NCBI RefSeq assembly: GCF_000971975.1
Contig: NZ_LAQO01000002.1
Location: forward strand, 310,001-374,000
DNA: 64,000 bases
Origin: Paenibacillus algorifonticola
GTDB taxonomy: Bacteria; Bacillota; Bacilli; Paenibacillales; Paenibacillaceae
Direction: 5' to 3'
The translations under genes and the position numbers were made by a program. Shown piece by piece: positions 1 to 9,167 of this stretch. Numbering within the stretch: position 1 is the first letter of the stretch; each line of letters opens with the position of its first letter. Below the pieces are notes generated by a model. The model was not told where the DNA came from and searched no databases. It saw only the letters and a list, made by a program, of their open reading frames with translations.

Positions 1-79
1 CTCGATTAGGCAATTTCCGGGAACCTTCGGCATATAGTTAAACGTGAAAACGGTATGCCGGATGGAGGTGTCTGGAACA

Positions 80-367
80 TTGAGCTACCAAAAGTACGGT
101 ATTCGCCCGCAATTGGTCGAACGTATTAAAGGCAAGCTGAAAAATCCGCTTTTGAAGGATCGCGTGCGCTTGCTGCTCGCTAACGTAACTAAATTCGACC
201 TGCAGGATCGCGTCAAAGTCAGAAAGCTGGTGAAATCGACCGCCAGCATTTTGCAGGAGCCGCTTACGGATACGCAGGAGGAGCAGATCGTCGCTTTCGT
301 TCTCGCCCAGAAGATCGACCCAAACAATACGTTTCACTTGCTCAAGCTTTGGGGCATGTTTCGCTGA
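80..367 (+). CDS. spoVIF: Stage VI sporulation protein F (SpoVIF family)
   Basis: A 95-residue, basic, soluble protein resembling the SpoVIF (YjcC) family, which in Bacillus acts in the mother cell late in sporulation and is needed for proper spore coat assembly. The C-terminal block around KIDPNNTFHLLKLWGMF is typical of the Paenibacillus-type members as I remember them. I chose the TTG at 80 because GGAGG lies at 64-68 and the protein then starts MSYQKYGI, as in relatives; a GTG at 44 is in frame but has no ribosome binding site. The stop codon lies inside the left arm of a terminator. The family call is by recall of sequence pattern, without a search. Confidence 0.8.
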   Translation: MSYQKYGIRPQLVERIKGKLKNPLLKDRVRLLLANVTKFDLQDRVKVRKLVKSTASILQEPLTDTQEEQIVAFVLAQKIDPNNTFHLLKLWGMFR

Positions 368-391
368 CCGTCTGCGGTCAGCTTTTTTTTA
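363..391 (+). terminator. Rho-independent terminator of spoVIF
   Basis: A perfect 7-bp stem (GCTGACC at 363-369, GGTCAGC at 376-382) with a 6-nt loop is followed by eight T residues. It overlaps the spoVIF stop codon. Confidence 0.85.
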
Positions 392-520
392 ATATAAGAA
401 GATATACGTTTTTTCTTATAACTGCGCTGCTATTGCCGTTCTTTTCCGGTCATACTATATCTCTAGGATAATCGTGACTTTTGGGATATGGCGTTCATGA
501 AAAAGGATGGAGGAGAGCTC

Positions 521-1819
521 ATGGGAGGCGCAAGCGGGAAGCTTGGGAGTAGTTTTCGAGCGTGGATTCGGCGTTGCATCCAACTGCCAGCGGACGCATG
601 GCTGTATGCGGTTGGCAAGTGGCATAGCTTTGGCGAGTCGCAAAAAATGATTGCAGAAGCGCAGCCGCTTGTGATGCAGCCCGCATTAGTCGCTAAGCTC
701 GCAGTCTCATGGACGCAGCTTGAGCAGGAGCAGGAAGCAGGCGGCTCCATAGCTAGCCCTGCTGTAAGCAGCGGTGCCGTTGCTGGGTCAGCCGATCATG
801 CGCTGCTTGCGTCGATTCGAGCAGACGCCGTTCATTTGAATCGCAACAATGTGACGAGAACGGAAGCTTATTTGGCGTTATATGAACGCAGGCCCGAGCT
901 GCACTGGGCGCTGCTGGCGCATTTGGTCTCGCGCAACGGCGGCTGGAATATGACAGATCTACAAGGGGAGTGGCTGCCATACCTGCTGGGCCGTTCCGCC
1001 CGCGAGGCCGTATTCCGCTTTTTAGAGCGCGCGAATGCGTTGATTTTTCAGGATGCTTATCCGCAACTGCTGCTGTATGAGGCAAGCTGCAGAGCTGGGC
1101 GTCCGTTGTTTCATTTGCTGCCGCAGCTTGGTGTTTCCCGCTTTATGGTACCGGTCTGGCAAACGTTTTGGAAGAGCGGTGATTCTGCCATTTTGACGGT
1201 TGCACTTATCGTGAATGAGCAAAATTACATTGAACAGCGAATTGTGCAGCAGCCCTTTTTCCGCAAGGAGGTGCTGAATACGCTGTTTTTTGGCTTGCAG
1301 TCATTATTGCAGCTTAATGCGGTTGTGTTTTGCTATCGCTCCAGGGGTGAAGAAATGAAGCTGGCGGGGCTCGTTTTGGAGAACTTCGACAATCTGAAAG
1401 AACGAATTGAGTTCGGCAAACGACTGTATGCCCTGCTTTTCGGTGTGCCGGAGGTGCATGGCGGCGCCTGTGCTTTCGCGCGGGCTTTCCGTCACACGGG
1501 TTCACGTGCGGATTATGCCCCTCATCTGTTTGCGGCGGTCAGGCGTGATCCGCCAAAGAAGCCTTACAGGGAGCGGCTATCGGGGAGACGTCTTGCGCCT
1601 GGTGCTGCTCCATTATTCAGCCCGGAGCTAAGCAGCGTCTGGCCGGATCGGGAGGTTGAGGCGCCTGAGCCTGGCGATTGGTTCCGACAGGCAGTACAGG
1701 TGCTTCCCTATTTTCAAAAGCTGCCGCTGCCGCATTCTTTTGAAATGACCAATGAATACAGCCTGCTGCTGAACAAAATTGAACTGGCTGTGCTGGCTTC
1801 GCAGCAGTGGAAGCCATAA
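521..1819 (+). CDS. DUF2515 family protein (YppC-like)
   Basis: A soluble protein of 432 residues with no signal peptide and unknown function. The core contains RNNVTRTEAYL, HWALLAHLVSRNGGWNMTDL and HTGSRADYAPHLF, which I recognise as DUF2515 signatures (B. subtilis YppC family). I chose ATG 521 because GGAGGA lies six bases upstream; an in-frame ATG at 488 lacks a ribosome binding site. The extreme C-terminus (LLNKIELAVLASQ) is almost repeated as a relic at 8254-8328, on the far side of the next operon. About 210 bases separate it from the following gene. The family assignment is fairly secure; the function is unknown. Confidence 0.75.
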   Translation: MGGASGKLGSSFRAWIRRCIQLPADAWLYAVGKWHSFGESQKMIAEAQPLVMQPALVAKLAVSWTQLEQEQEAGGSIASPAVSSGAVAGSADHALLASIRADAVHLNRNNVTRTEAYLALYERRPELHWALLAHLVSRNGGWNMTDLQGEWLPYLLGRSAREAVFRFLERANALIFQDAYPQLLLYEASCRAGRPLFHLLPQLGVSRFMVPVWQTFWKSGDSAILTVALIVNEQNYIEQRIVQQPFFRKEVLNTLFFGLQSLLQLNAVVFCYRSRGEEMKLAGLVLENFDNLKERIEFGKRLYALLFGVPEVHGGACAFARAFRHTGSRADYAPHLFAAVRRDPPKKPYRERLSGRRLAPGAAPLFSPELSSVWPDREVEAPEPGDWFRQAVQVLPYFQKLPLPHSFEMTNEYSLLLNKIELAVLASQQWKP

Positions 1820-2003
1820 CCTGGCTTTTGGCATAGCTAGAGCGAGCTGAATACCAGCAACCTGGACGAAACGTTTGGACGTATGAGCGAATGGTTGAAA
1901 GGGAGGGGCTGATCCTATAAAATGGGGAAGAGGCGGCCGCGAATTCCACATCGGGAACACATAGGCAAGCTAAAGTATGGAGAGGCTGGTCTGCTTTTTT
2001 AAT

Positions 2004-2018
2004 ATGTAAGCGTTTTCT
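2004..2018 (+). promoter_or_regulatory. cre site (CcpA operator) upstream of the AraC-type regulator
   Basis: The 15-mer ATGTAAGCGTTTTCT fits the Gram-positive cre consensus WTGNAANCGNWNNCW at every fixed position. It lies about 75 bases upstream of the chosen start of the AraC-type regulator, so carbon catabolite control of this sugar operon is likely. Confidence 0.65.
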
Positions 2019-2093
2019 TTATTTGTTCATATGGACAAAAGCCTTGGAGCAAGCCATTTAGTTCATAGGGAAGGTACGGAAGGGCGGGTCAGC

Positions 2094-4367
2094 TTGAAAA
2101 AAATAAAAGTGAACTTATTGGCCAAATTTCTAATTTCATATGTGCTGGTGCTGCTGCTGCCGATTGTCAGCATTCTGCTCTACTACTATCCTTACTCGAC
2201 CAAAGCGGCCACGGAGAAGGAAATGGAATGGAATGCCCATGTAACGGAGCAGTTCATGACCTCTCTTGATATTTTTACCCGTTATGTCTATGATTTGCCC
2301 TCGGAATTAATGCTCAACGGAGACATGAGGATGTACATGGCAATGGAAGACGATTATCGGCGTATCGTCATTGCCAATGAAATGCGCAAATATAATGCAA
2401 CCGATGCATTCATTTATAATACGCTATTATACGTCAAAAATATCGGCTACCTGTTCGCCAAAACAGGCAGCGTCTACAGCGTTGAGGATTTTGAGAATCG
2501 TGGCGTCGGCTATTATTATGAATCGTGGCCTCATGACGAGATGTTTCAGGAGCTGGACAAGCTCACCATGCCTTCGGTCAGGCCGGCCGAAAATGTCATT
2601 GTTCCTGGCAACAATGACATCAGGATGCTGACCTTTATGCTGCCGATGCCGCTGGGCGGGGAGCATTCGCCGGCTTCGGTGCTCATTCTTGTGAAAGAGG
2701 AAACGATTATTCGCATGATGAATTCGGTATCCGAATCGTATAATGGCGAGTTTTATATTTTTGACCAGAAAGGAAATAAGCTGGTTGCATCCAAAGAAGC
2801 GGCATACAGCAGGGCGGACGATTTCCGCCAAATGGTTAAGCAGCTTGTCGCAGGCGAAGCAGGGTCAACCGTTCAGACGATTGACGGGAAATCATATATC
2901 GTCTCACACAATGTATCGGACAAAAATGGCTGGCAATATGTCAGCATGCTGCCTGTAACCGAATCTTTGCAGGATATTCGCTCCATCCAGTGGAATACGA
3001 TACTTATTCTTCTGCTGATCCTAATGGTAGAAGGGATCGTTATTTATATTTCGATTCGCAAAAACTACCATCCGATCAAGCGGCTTGTAGGCTTTGCCAC
3101 AGAGGTGTTCAAGCATAAGGGTAGAGGACCAGGCGGAATGAACGAAATCGATACGATTCGCTACGCCTTGGACGAGCTTTCCTTAACGAATACGAAGCTG
3201 GATGAACGGGTTCAGAGATCGCTGCCGATTTTGCGTGATAATGTGTTGTTTGAGCTCGTCAGTGGACACTATGCCACTTGGGACGCTTTTCATTCACAAG
3301 GGGCGGATTACGGGGTATTTAAAAACCGCGCTGCGGTAACGGTTGCTGTCCTCTCTTTTGATGCCAGCAAGGAGGATATGGAGGAAGTATCCGAATTTTT
3401 GCGGCAGGAGGAACAGCGACTTCCTGAAACATTTGCGGGTCATTTCTTCGCAAGCATTTACAACCAGGAATGGATATTTGTCTGCTCGCATCATGAGGGA
3501 GTCGCCGTCAAGACGTACTTGTCCAGCGTGCAGAGCAAACTGAAGGAGCAGTTGGGGCGAGAGGTGCTAATTGGCATCGGCTTGGCTGAGAGCGGGTTGT
3601 CGCCTGAAGGTGTGCATTTGTCCTATTTGCAAGCGGTACGTGCCGCTGAATATTTGCGTATTCGGCAGCAGGATGAGCTGCTGGCGTTTGGCGACATCGA
3701 GATTTCGCAAAATGGGATGGTTTCTTATTTTGCCGAGCTGCTGCAATCACTGGAGATGGCAATTCTCAAAAACGAGCCTAACGTCGTACAATCCGTGCTT
3801 GAGAAAATCATTGACTATCTCGTTAGCAGCGGCATGCCGCCGCATATGATTAGAACGGTTTATTCGAATACGATCAGCGTTATTTTGGGCGGGTTGCAAA
3901 GGTTTCGTCACGATGATGGCAATTTGCTCAGGCTTACGGATGCGGCCTTTCAGCACCGCTATACAATTGAGCAGATGGTGGGCATTATGCGAGAAAGCTG
4001 CAGCAAGCTGTGCGATATTATTCGCGAGACGCTGCCTGCTGCCCGTACCGCAACCCAGGAGGAAATTTTGGCCGTCATTGCGGAAAAGGGTTTTGACGCT
4101 AATTTTTCGCTGCAAATGTTCGCCGATCATTTCAGCATGTCGCAGTCGGGCTTCAGCTATCATTTCAAAAAAACAATCGGTCATAATTTTAAGGAATATA
4201 TCGATAGGCTGCGCATTCAGAAGTCGATCCAATTGCTTCGCAGCACAGGAGGGACGCTGGATTCTATCGCCCAGCAGACAGGATATTCGAACACCTCAAG
4301 CTTTATTCGATCCTTCAAGAAAATGGTTGGAACTACCCCCGGCCAATACCGGGACTCCTACAAGTAA
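2094..4367 (+). CDS. Membrane-anchored AraC-family regulator with extracellular sensor domain
   Basis: A 757-residue one-component regulator of the YesS type. A basic N-terminus leads into a first membrane helix (about residues 8-27). A Cache-like extracellular part of roughly 270 residues, a second helix (about 302-322) and a HAMP-like linker follow. A cytoplasmic region ends in an AraC double helix-turn-helix in the last 100 residues (FSLQMFADHFSMSQSGFSYHF, then IAQQTGYSNTSSFIRSFKK). It probably senses an extracellular sugar and controls the ABC operon that follows. The TTG at 2094 is preferred because GGAAGGG precedes it and the protein then starts LKKIK before the helix; an ATG at 2031 has no ribosome binding site. 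The ligand is unknown. Confidence 0.85.
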   Translation: MKKIKVNLLAKFLISYVLVLLLPIVSILLYYYPYSTKAATEKEMEWNAHVTEQFMTSLDIFTRYVYDLPSELMLNGDMRMYMAMEDDYRRIVIANEMRKYNATDAFIYNTLLYVKNIGYLFAKTGSVYSVEDFENRGVGYYYESWPHDEMFQELDKLTMPSVRPAENVIVPGNNDIRMLTFMLPMPLGGEHSPASVLILVKEETIIRMMNSVSESYNGEFYIFDQKGNKLVASKEAAYSRADDFRQMVKQLVAGEAGSTVQTIDGKSYIVSHNVSDKNGWQYVSMLPVTESLQDIRSIQWNTILILLLILMVEGIVIYISIRKNYHPIKRLVGFATEVFKHKGRGPGGMNEIDTIRYALDELSLTNTKLDERVQRSLPILRDNVLFELVSGHYATWDAFHSQGADYGVFKNRAAVTVAVLSFDASKEDMEEVSEFLRQEEQRLPETFAGHFFASIYNQEWIFVCSHHEGVAVKTYLSSVQSKLKEQLGREVLIGIGLAESGLSPEGVHLSYLQAVRAAEYLRIRQQDELLAFGDIEISQNGMVSYFAELLQSLEMAILKNEPNVVQSVLEKIIDYLVSSGMPPHMIRTVYSNTISVILGGLQRFRHDDGNLLRLTDAAFQHRYTIEQMVGIMRESCSKLCDIIRETLPAARTATQEEILAVIAEKGFDANFSLQMFADHFSMSQSGFSYHFKKTIGHNFKEYIDRLRIQKSIQLLRSTGGTLDSIAQQTGYSNTSSFIRSFKKMVGTTPGQYRDSYK

Positions 4368-4373
4368 GCGTGA

Positions 4374-4418
4374 CAAAGCTGCTGCTGTGCCGTTTGGGCA
4401 TGGCGGCAGCTTTTTTTG
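4374..4418 (+). terminator. Terminator after the AraC-type regulator
   Basis: AAAGCTGC is complementary to GCAGCTTT across an imperfect stem, followed by a run of seven T residues. It separates the regulator from the transport operon. Confidence 0.75.
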
Positions 4419-4520
4419 AAATGCATTTCCAAATGGAGTTGTCTGGCGTAGACGCTTGTTTTAGGTAGAACGTACACTTTTTGAGCATATGCAATATTTC
4501 AAAAAGTGGATATGCTCATA

Positions 4521-4535
4521 ATGAAATCGCTTACA
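4521..4535 (+). promoter_or_regulatory. cre site (CcpA operator) upstream of the solute-binding protein gene
   Basis: ATGAAATCGCTTACA matches the cre consensus WTGNAANCGNWNNCW at every fixed position. It lies just upstream of a candidate promoter, so the ABC operon is probably under catabolite control. Confidence 0.75.
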
Positions 4536-4565
4536 AAATTATTTATAAAGCGTTTTCAAAAAGTG

Positions 4566-4593
4566 TTGATTGGTCAAAAACTGTTAGTATACA
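4566..4593 (+). promoter_or_regulatory. Candidate sigma-A promoter of the LplABC-like operon
   Basis: TTGATT (-35) is followed after 16 bases by TATACA (-10), about 125 bases upstream of the solute-binding protein start. The match is moderate and a leader of over 100 bases is implied. Confidence 0.4.
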
Positions 4594-4717
4594 GGTTTGC
4601 AGCAGAACGGTTAGAGTAAGGGAGCCGAGAAGATGCAGGCAGCAGGCTTGCTCCTTGAGTAGCGAGTAAGCAGTATAAACGGGTCGGCAGATTAAATGAA
4701 TATCGGGGGTAATGCGC

Positions 4718-6340
4718 ATGAAGAAGCAGATCATTACGATGTTATCGGTGTTAGTGGTCGGGACGACACTCTTGACGGCATGTTCCGGCTCTAATGAAGG
4801 AAACGCAAGCGACCCGAACGGAAGTTCCGGGGAAAGCGGATCGAAGGTTAAGCTGACTGGCGTTGTCGTCAAGCATCCGCTAACGAAGCCGCTTGCCGAG
4901 ATGGAATGGCTTCAGCAAATTGAGGAAGCGGCTGGCGTAGACATTCAGTGGCAAGAAATAACCGCAGATTGGGGGCAAAAGAAAGGAACGATGCTCGCCA
5001 GCGGCGATGTGCCGGATTTGTTCGTTGGCCCGAATGTTATTACAGATGCCGATTTTGCCCAATTCAATGGCTTATTTCAGGACATGAGCGAGCTGATTGA
5101 AGGAGCACCTAATGTTCAGAAAATGTTCGAAGAGAAGCCGGAGACCAAACAAATATCCACACAGCGCGATGGTCAAATTTATGGACTGGCAAAGTATCAG
5201 CGATTTTGGCCGGATACGGTTAACAGACAATACATTAATCAGACTTGGCTGGACAATCTTGGCCTAGATATGCCTACTACATGGGATGAGCTGTATGATG
5301 TGCTGGTAGCCTTCAAGGAGAAGGATGCAAACGGCAACGGAGATCCAAATGATGAAATTCCGATGGACTGGTCGGGCGGGATTGGCGGCTTCTTTAATCC
5401 TGCTGTGCTTCTAGGCGGTATGGGCATTACGCTGTCTTCCGATGTGAGCGGACAAGGCTACTTCGTTGAGGACGGCAAGGTGAAAAATTTCCTGACTGAC
5501 GATCGCTACAAGGAACTAGTTATATTCCTGAACAAGCTGTACAAGGCTGGGCTTATTAACTCGGAGGTGTTCACTCACGATTATACGAAGCTGCAGGCTG
5601 TCGCTCGAGGGGAAGGCGATACGGCCAAGGTTGGCTTTACGTGGGGCTGGGTGGCCTCGGATCGGTTCGGGGAGCAGCTTGCTCCGCAGTATGCGTCGAT
5701 GTCGCCGCTTAAATCCTCTTCCAGCTATTCGGGTCCGGTATCCTGGAGCTATGACAGCTATACGCTGAATTATGGCGCAAATAATATTGTGATGTCCGCC
5801 AAAACGAAAAACAAGGAAGCGGCCATGCGCTTCATTAATGAACTGTATAAGCCAGAGATTGGCATTCAAGTGCTGTTCGGCTCGATTGGCCCTAACATTG
5901 AGGACAAGGGCAATGGCTCTTATGCGGTGCTTCCACCAAAGGATACAAAGATGGACCCAGGCACCTGGAAATGGACGTCCACTTGGGCAGATAATGGCGC
6001 TTTCTATATTTCGGATACGATCGACTTGACGCTCGGCAAGGATATGCAGGAGGTGCTGACCCAGTCTGAGCCGCTTAAAGACGCACTTGCACAAGTAGAT
6101 TCCCAGGTGGATATTTATCCGGGCACCTTTGTTAAATATACGAATGAAGACAACAATGCGATGAGCTTAAACAATACGAACGTAATGAACCTGGCTAATA
6201 CGACGTTCGCCAAATGGGTTACGAAAGGCGGAATTGAGGCGGAATGGGATGCTTATGTGAAGGAAAGCCAGAAGGCTGGCCTTGATAAAAATGTTGAAAT
6301 TATGCAGAAGTACTACGATGAATTCGTAAGCAAGCTGTAA
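4718..6340 (+). CDS. Extracellular solute-binding lipoprotein (LplA-like) of a sugar ABC transporter
   Basis: A 540-residue lipoprotein. The signal peptide ends in the lipobox LLTAC (Cys22), followed by a Ser/Gly/Asn-rich linker and a family 1 solute-binding fold. The length (over 500 residues) and the motif block EWLQQIEEAAGVDIQW are typical of LplA / YtcQ-type receptors for oligosaccharides. ATG 4718 is chosen because GGGGG lies eight bases upstream; the ATG six bases earlier would be too close. Two permease genes follow at once but there is no ATPase gene, as is usual for this family, which shares an MsmX-type ATPase. The sugar is not evident and no glycosidase lies next to the operon. Confidence 0.9.
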   Translation: MKKQIITMLSVLVVGTTLLTACSGSNEGNASDPNGSSGESGSKVKLTGVVVKHPLTKPLAEMEWLQQIEEAAGVDIQWQEITADWGQKKGTMLASGDVPDLFVGPNVITDADFAQFNGLFQDMSELIEGAPNVQKMFEEKPETKQISTQRDGQIYGLAKYQRFWPDTVNRQYINQTWLDNLGLDMPTTWDELYDVLVAFKEKDANGNGDPNDEIPMDWSGGIGGFFNPAVLLGGMGITLSSDVSGQGYFVEDGKVKNFLTDDRYKELVIFLNKLYKAGLINSEVFTHDYTKLQAVARGEGDTAKVGFTWGWVASDRFGEQLAPQYASMSPLKSSSSYSGPVSWSYDSYTLNYGANNIVMSAKTKNKEAAMRFINELYKPEIGIQVLFGSIGPNIEDKGNGSYAVLPPKDTKMDPGTWKWTSTWADNGAFYISDTIDLTLGKDMQEVLTQSEPLKDALAQVDSQVDIYPGTFVKYTNEDNNAMSLNNTNVMNLANTTFAKWVTKGGIEAEWDAYVKESQKAGLDKNVEIMQKYYDEFVSKL

Positions 6341-6371
6341 CGCAGGCTTACTCATGAAAGGAGGCACGGCG

Positions 6372-7283
6372 ATGCGTTCCGTAATGAAGCTCGGCGCCGT
6401 CAAGCGTGACTATCAGCTGTGGCTGATGATTTTGCCGGCGCTTGCGACTATCTTTATTTTCAATTATATTCCGATGTATGGCGTACAGCTGGCCTTTCGC
6501 GATTACGATTTCAGCAAAGGATTGACCGGCGGAGAATGGAAGGGTCTATTCTACTTTCAGCAGTTTATCGAAAGCTATCTGTTCAGCGATCTGATGCGAA
6601 ATACGTTTTTTATCAGTCTGGCTACGATTATAATCGGCTTTCCTGCTCCGATTATTCTCGCGCTGGTGCTGAATCAGATCCGCCGGAAATCGTTCAAAAA
6701 TGTGATGCAGACGACCGTATATTTGCCTCATTTTATTTCGGTTATTGTGCTTGTTGGCATGTTGAACGTGCTGCTTTCCCCTGAGACGGGCATCGTCGGC
6801 CATTTAATGAAAGCGATTGGGCTGGGGCATATCAATTTGCTGGCCTCAAGCAATACCTTTATACCTACCTACGTTATTTCGGATATTTGGCAGCATTGCG
6901 GCTGGAACAGCATTATTTATTTGGCAGCACTTTCCAGCGTCGATCCCCAGCTCTATGATTCATCCAAAATAGACGGAGCAAGCCGCTGGCAGACGATTCG
7001 GTATATCGATTTTCCGGCGCTGATGCCAACGATCGTCATTTTGTTCATTTTAAGCATGGGAGGTATTTTGAGTACAGGCTTCGAAAAAATATTTCTGATG
7101 CAAAATGCCTTGAACTTGCCCGTATCCGAGGTTATTGCGACCTATGTCTACAAAATGGGAATCGTGTCCAACCAATTCAGCTATGCTTCAGCTATCGGCT
7201 TGTTTAATACGATCATTAATTTTATATTCCTGTATACGATGAACACCATCTCCAGACGCGTGTCCGACACAAGTCTGTTCTAG
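6372..7283 (+). CDS. Sugar ABC transporter permease (LplB-like)
   Basis: A 303-residue inner-membrane permease with about six hydrophobic helices. It carries the EAA-type loop DGASRWQTIRYIDFPAL, which contacts the ATPase, and resembles LplB / YteP of aldouronate-type importers. The start at 6372 is chosen because AAAGGAGG lies at 6356-6363; an in-frame ATG at 6354 lies in front of that site. The gene follows the lipoprotein gene after 31 bases and pairs with the next permease. Confidence 0.9.
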   Translation: MRSVMKLGAVKRDYQLWLMILPALATIFIFNYIPMYGVQLAFRDYDFSKGLTGGEWKGLFYFQQFIESYLFSDLMRNTFFISLATIIIGFPAPIILALVLNQIRRKSFKNVMQTTVYLPHFISVIVLVGMLNVLLSPETGIVGHLMKAIGLGHINLLASSNTFIPTYVISDIWQHCGWNSIIYLAALSSVDPQLYDSSKIDGASRWQTIRYIDFPALMPTIVILFILSMGGILSTGFEKIFLMQNALNLPVSEVIATYVYKMGIVSNQFSYASAIGLFNTIINFIFLYTMNTISRRVSDTSLF

Positions 7284-7307
7284 CCTACGGCGGAAGGAGG
7301 GAATACA

Positions 7308-8207
7308 ATGGAGAAAATAAGCCCGCGTCTTGGCGGCGGTGAAATTCTGTTTAGAATGGTGCTGTTTACTATTTGTGCTCTTATTTTCCTGATGGTCGCT
7401 TACCCGCTCTACTTTATTATTATTGCGTCCGTAAGCGACTCGACACTCGTATCAACTGGTAAAGTGCTGTTGTTCCCAAAGGGAACGAGCCTCTTCGGCT
7501 ACGGGGAGATTTTCAAGGATGAACGCATATGGACTGGCTATCGCAATACGCTTTTTTACACATCCGTTGGCACGTTAGTCAATTTGCTGTTCACGCTGCC
7601 TGCTGCCTACGTGCTGTCACGCAAGGAGTTTAAGGCGAGAAAATATATTATGTTTGCGTTTGTGTTTACGATGTTTTTCAATGGCGGCCTGATTCCGACT
7701 TATTTGCTGATGAAGGATCTGCATCTCACGAATACGCCTTGGGTATTTATCGTACCGTTTAGTGTTAATGTGTTTTATTTAATTATCGCTCGTACTTTTT
7801 TTGAATCGACGCTTCCTCCGGAGCTCTACGAGGCGGCTGCGATTGATGGCTGCTCGCATTTCGTCTATTTCGTCAAGGTGGCGCTGCCGTTGTCCAAAGC
7901 ATTGATCTCCGTCATCGGATTGTATTATTTGGTCGGGCACTGGAATGATTTTTTCACTGCGCTTATTTACATTCGGGACAATGAGCTGAAGCCGCTGCAA
8001 ATTATTCTCCGTGACATTTTATTGTCAAACCAAGTGTTTGCGAGCGGGGCTGGGACAGGCGGCGACTCAGGCGGCTACGCGCAAAAATACGCAGATCAGA
8101 TTAAGTATGGCGTCATTATCGTGTCTACATTGCCGATTCTAGTACTGTATCCGTTTTTGCAGAAGTATTTTGAGAAGGGCGTTATGATTGGTTCGATCAA
8201 AGGATAA
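7308..8207 (+). CDS. Sugar ABC transporter permease (LplC/YtcP-like)
   Basis: A 299-residue membrane protein of the carbohydrate ABC permease (MalG-like) class. It has about six helices and the EAA loop YEAAAIDGCSHFVYFVKVALP. It closes with the typical EKGVMIGSIKG tail of the LplC/YtcP group. A strong GGAAGGAGGG site precedes ATG 7308. It is the last gene of the operon and is followed by a terminator. Together with the preceding permease and lipoprotein it forms one importer that needs an ATPase encoded elsewhere. Confidence 0.9.
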   Translation: MEKISPRLGGGEILFRMVLFTICALIFLMVAYPLYFIIIASVSDSTLVSTGKVLLFPKGTSLFGYGEIFKDERIWTGYRNTLFYTSVGTLVNLLFTLPAAYVLSRKEFKARKYIMFAFVFTMFFNGGLIPTYLLMKDLHLTNTPWVFIVPFSVNVFYLIIARTFFESTLPPELYEAAAIDGCSHFVYFVKVALPLSKALISVIGLYYLVGHWNDFFTALIYIRDNELKPLQIILRDILLSNQVFASGAGTGGDSGGYAQKYADQIKYGVIIVSTLPILVLYPFLQKYFEKGVMIGSIKG

Positions 8208-8213
8208 AAGCGG

Positions 8214-8250
8214 GGACCACCGTGGCAGACTACTGCTCGGTGGTCCTTTC
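8214..8250 (+). terminator. Terminator of the LplABC-like operon
   Basis: GGACCACC (8214-8221) pairs with GGTGGTCC (8239-8246) and is followed by a short T run. The DUF2515 relic starts four bases further on. Confidence 0.7.
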
Positions 8251-8253
8251 TGA

Positions 8254-8328
8254 TTGAACGATTCTATAGGCGTTCTGCTGAATATAATCGAGCTGGCATT
8301 GCTGGCTTCGCAGTCGTTTGCAAAATAA
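8254..8328 (+). pseudogene. Relic of a DUF2515 gene 3' end
   Basis: In one frame this stretch reads LLNIIELALLASQSFAK followed by TAA. It matches the C-terminus of the DUF2515 protein encoded at 521-1819 (LLNKIELAVLASQQWKP, then stop). At the DNA level 33 of 39 bases agree between 1766-1804 and 8275-8313, and most differences are silent or conservative. The frame has a stop codon just upstream and no start or ribosome binding site, so it is a fragment and not a gene. Confidence 0.7.
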
Positions 8329-8453
8329 TTTGAATTTTAAAAAGGGATTTATGCACTTTTGACCAATTAGTAAGGTAAGATGCTGTCCCTCGAACAATTC
8401 GGATAGCTCTTTGAGGATCGTTGCTAAAGATCTGGACTAAAGGAAGGTGAAGT

Positions 8454-9167
8454 ATGGAAGACGTTCGAGTGCTCATCGCTGAGGATGAACGGGAAATTAG
8501 TGATTTATTAAAAAAATATTTAGAACGAGAATCATACAAGGTGGATGTTGCGGAAAATGGAGAAGAGGCTCTCTGCATGTTTGATAAAAACAGCTATAAC
8601 CTTGTCATACTGGATCTCATGATGCCCAAGGTGGACGGTATAGAAGTATGCAGAAGACTCCGTAACAAAACCAATGTCCCCATTCTGATGCTCACGGCCA
8701 AGGACAATGAGGTTGAAAAGATTTTGGGCCTTAGTATAGGTGCGGATGATTATATCACTAAGCCGTTCAGTATTAACGAGGTTGTCGCTAGAGTGAAGGC
8801 GCTCATAAGGAGATTTTTAATTCTGGGCAGTGATGGACACAGCTATGAGAAAACAATGATCCGATTTAAGGGCATCTCGATCGACCTAAAAAAATATACG
8901 GTCAATATTGCCGGTGAAGAGATATCTCTAACTGCGAAAGAGTTTGAATTGTTAAAGTTTTTCATTTCCCATCCTGAACAGGTTTTTACGAAGACGCAGC
9001 TTTTTCGCAATGTGTGGGACAGCAACTACATAGAAGACGATAATACGGTGATGGTACATATCAGAAAGCTTCGTAAAAAAATAGAAGCGGATCCTTCTAA
9101 TCCGCAGTTTATTCAAACGGTTTGGGGAATTGGATACAAATTTACAGGTGAAAAAGATGAATCATAA
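8454..9167 (+). CDS. OmpR-family response regulator of the bacitracin-type resistance operon
   Basis: A 237-residue two-domain regulator. The receiver domain has the acidic pair EDE near residue 10, phosphate acceptor Asp54 (LVILDLMMP) and the conserved Lys in DDYITKPF. The C-terminal winged helix ends VWGIGYKF, as in OmpR/VanR/PhoP proteins. The gene is followed, with an 11-base overlap, by its kinase, so both are probably translationally coupled. From context it activates the downstream bcr-like ABC transporter genes in response to a cell-wall antibiotic. A ribosome binding site (GGAAGG) precedes ATG 8454. Confidence 0.9.
   Translation: MEDVRVLIAEDEREISDLLKKYLERESYKVDVAENGEEALCMFDKNSYNLVILDLMMPKVDGIEVCRRLRNKTNVPILMLTAKDNEVEKILGLSIGADDYITKPFSINEVVARVKALIRRFLILGSDGHSYEKTMIRFKGISIDLKKYTVNIAGEEISLTAKEFELLKFFISHPEQVFTKTQLFRNVWDSNYIEDDNTVMVHIRKLRKKIEADPSNPQFIQTVWGIGYKFTGEKDES

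Larger units (their letters stand above)
4419..4717 (+). other. Regulatory leader of the LplABC-like operon
   Basis: This gene-free stretch of about 300 bases holds a cre site, a second weaker cre-like sequence around 4545-4558 and a candidate sigma-A promoter (entered separately), followed by a leader of about 120 bases. No riboswitch or small reading frame was recognised. Confidence 0.5.

Noticed and set aside
3747..4232. A 161-codon minus-strand frame inside the AraC-type regulator
   Set aside because: Antisense shadow of a clear helix-turn-helix coding region without its own start signals; long antisense frames are common in GC-rich codon usage.
5516..6094. A 192-codon minus-strand frame inside the solute-binding protein gene
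   Set aside because: Composition (many Arg, His, Cys) is that of an antisense frame and no start signal is present.
8340..8453. Possible sigma-A promoter TTGACC upstream of the bacitracin-type operon
   Set aside because: No -10 element at 16-18 bases from it, so the promoter position stays open.
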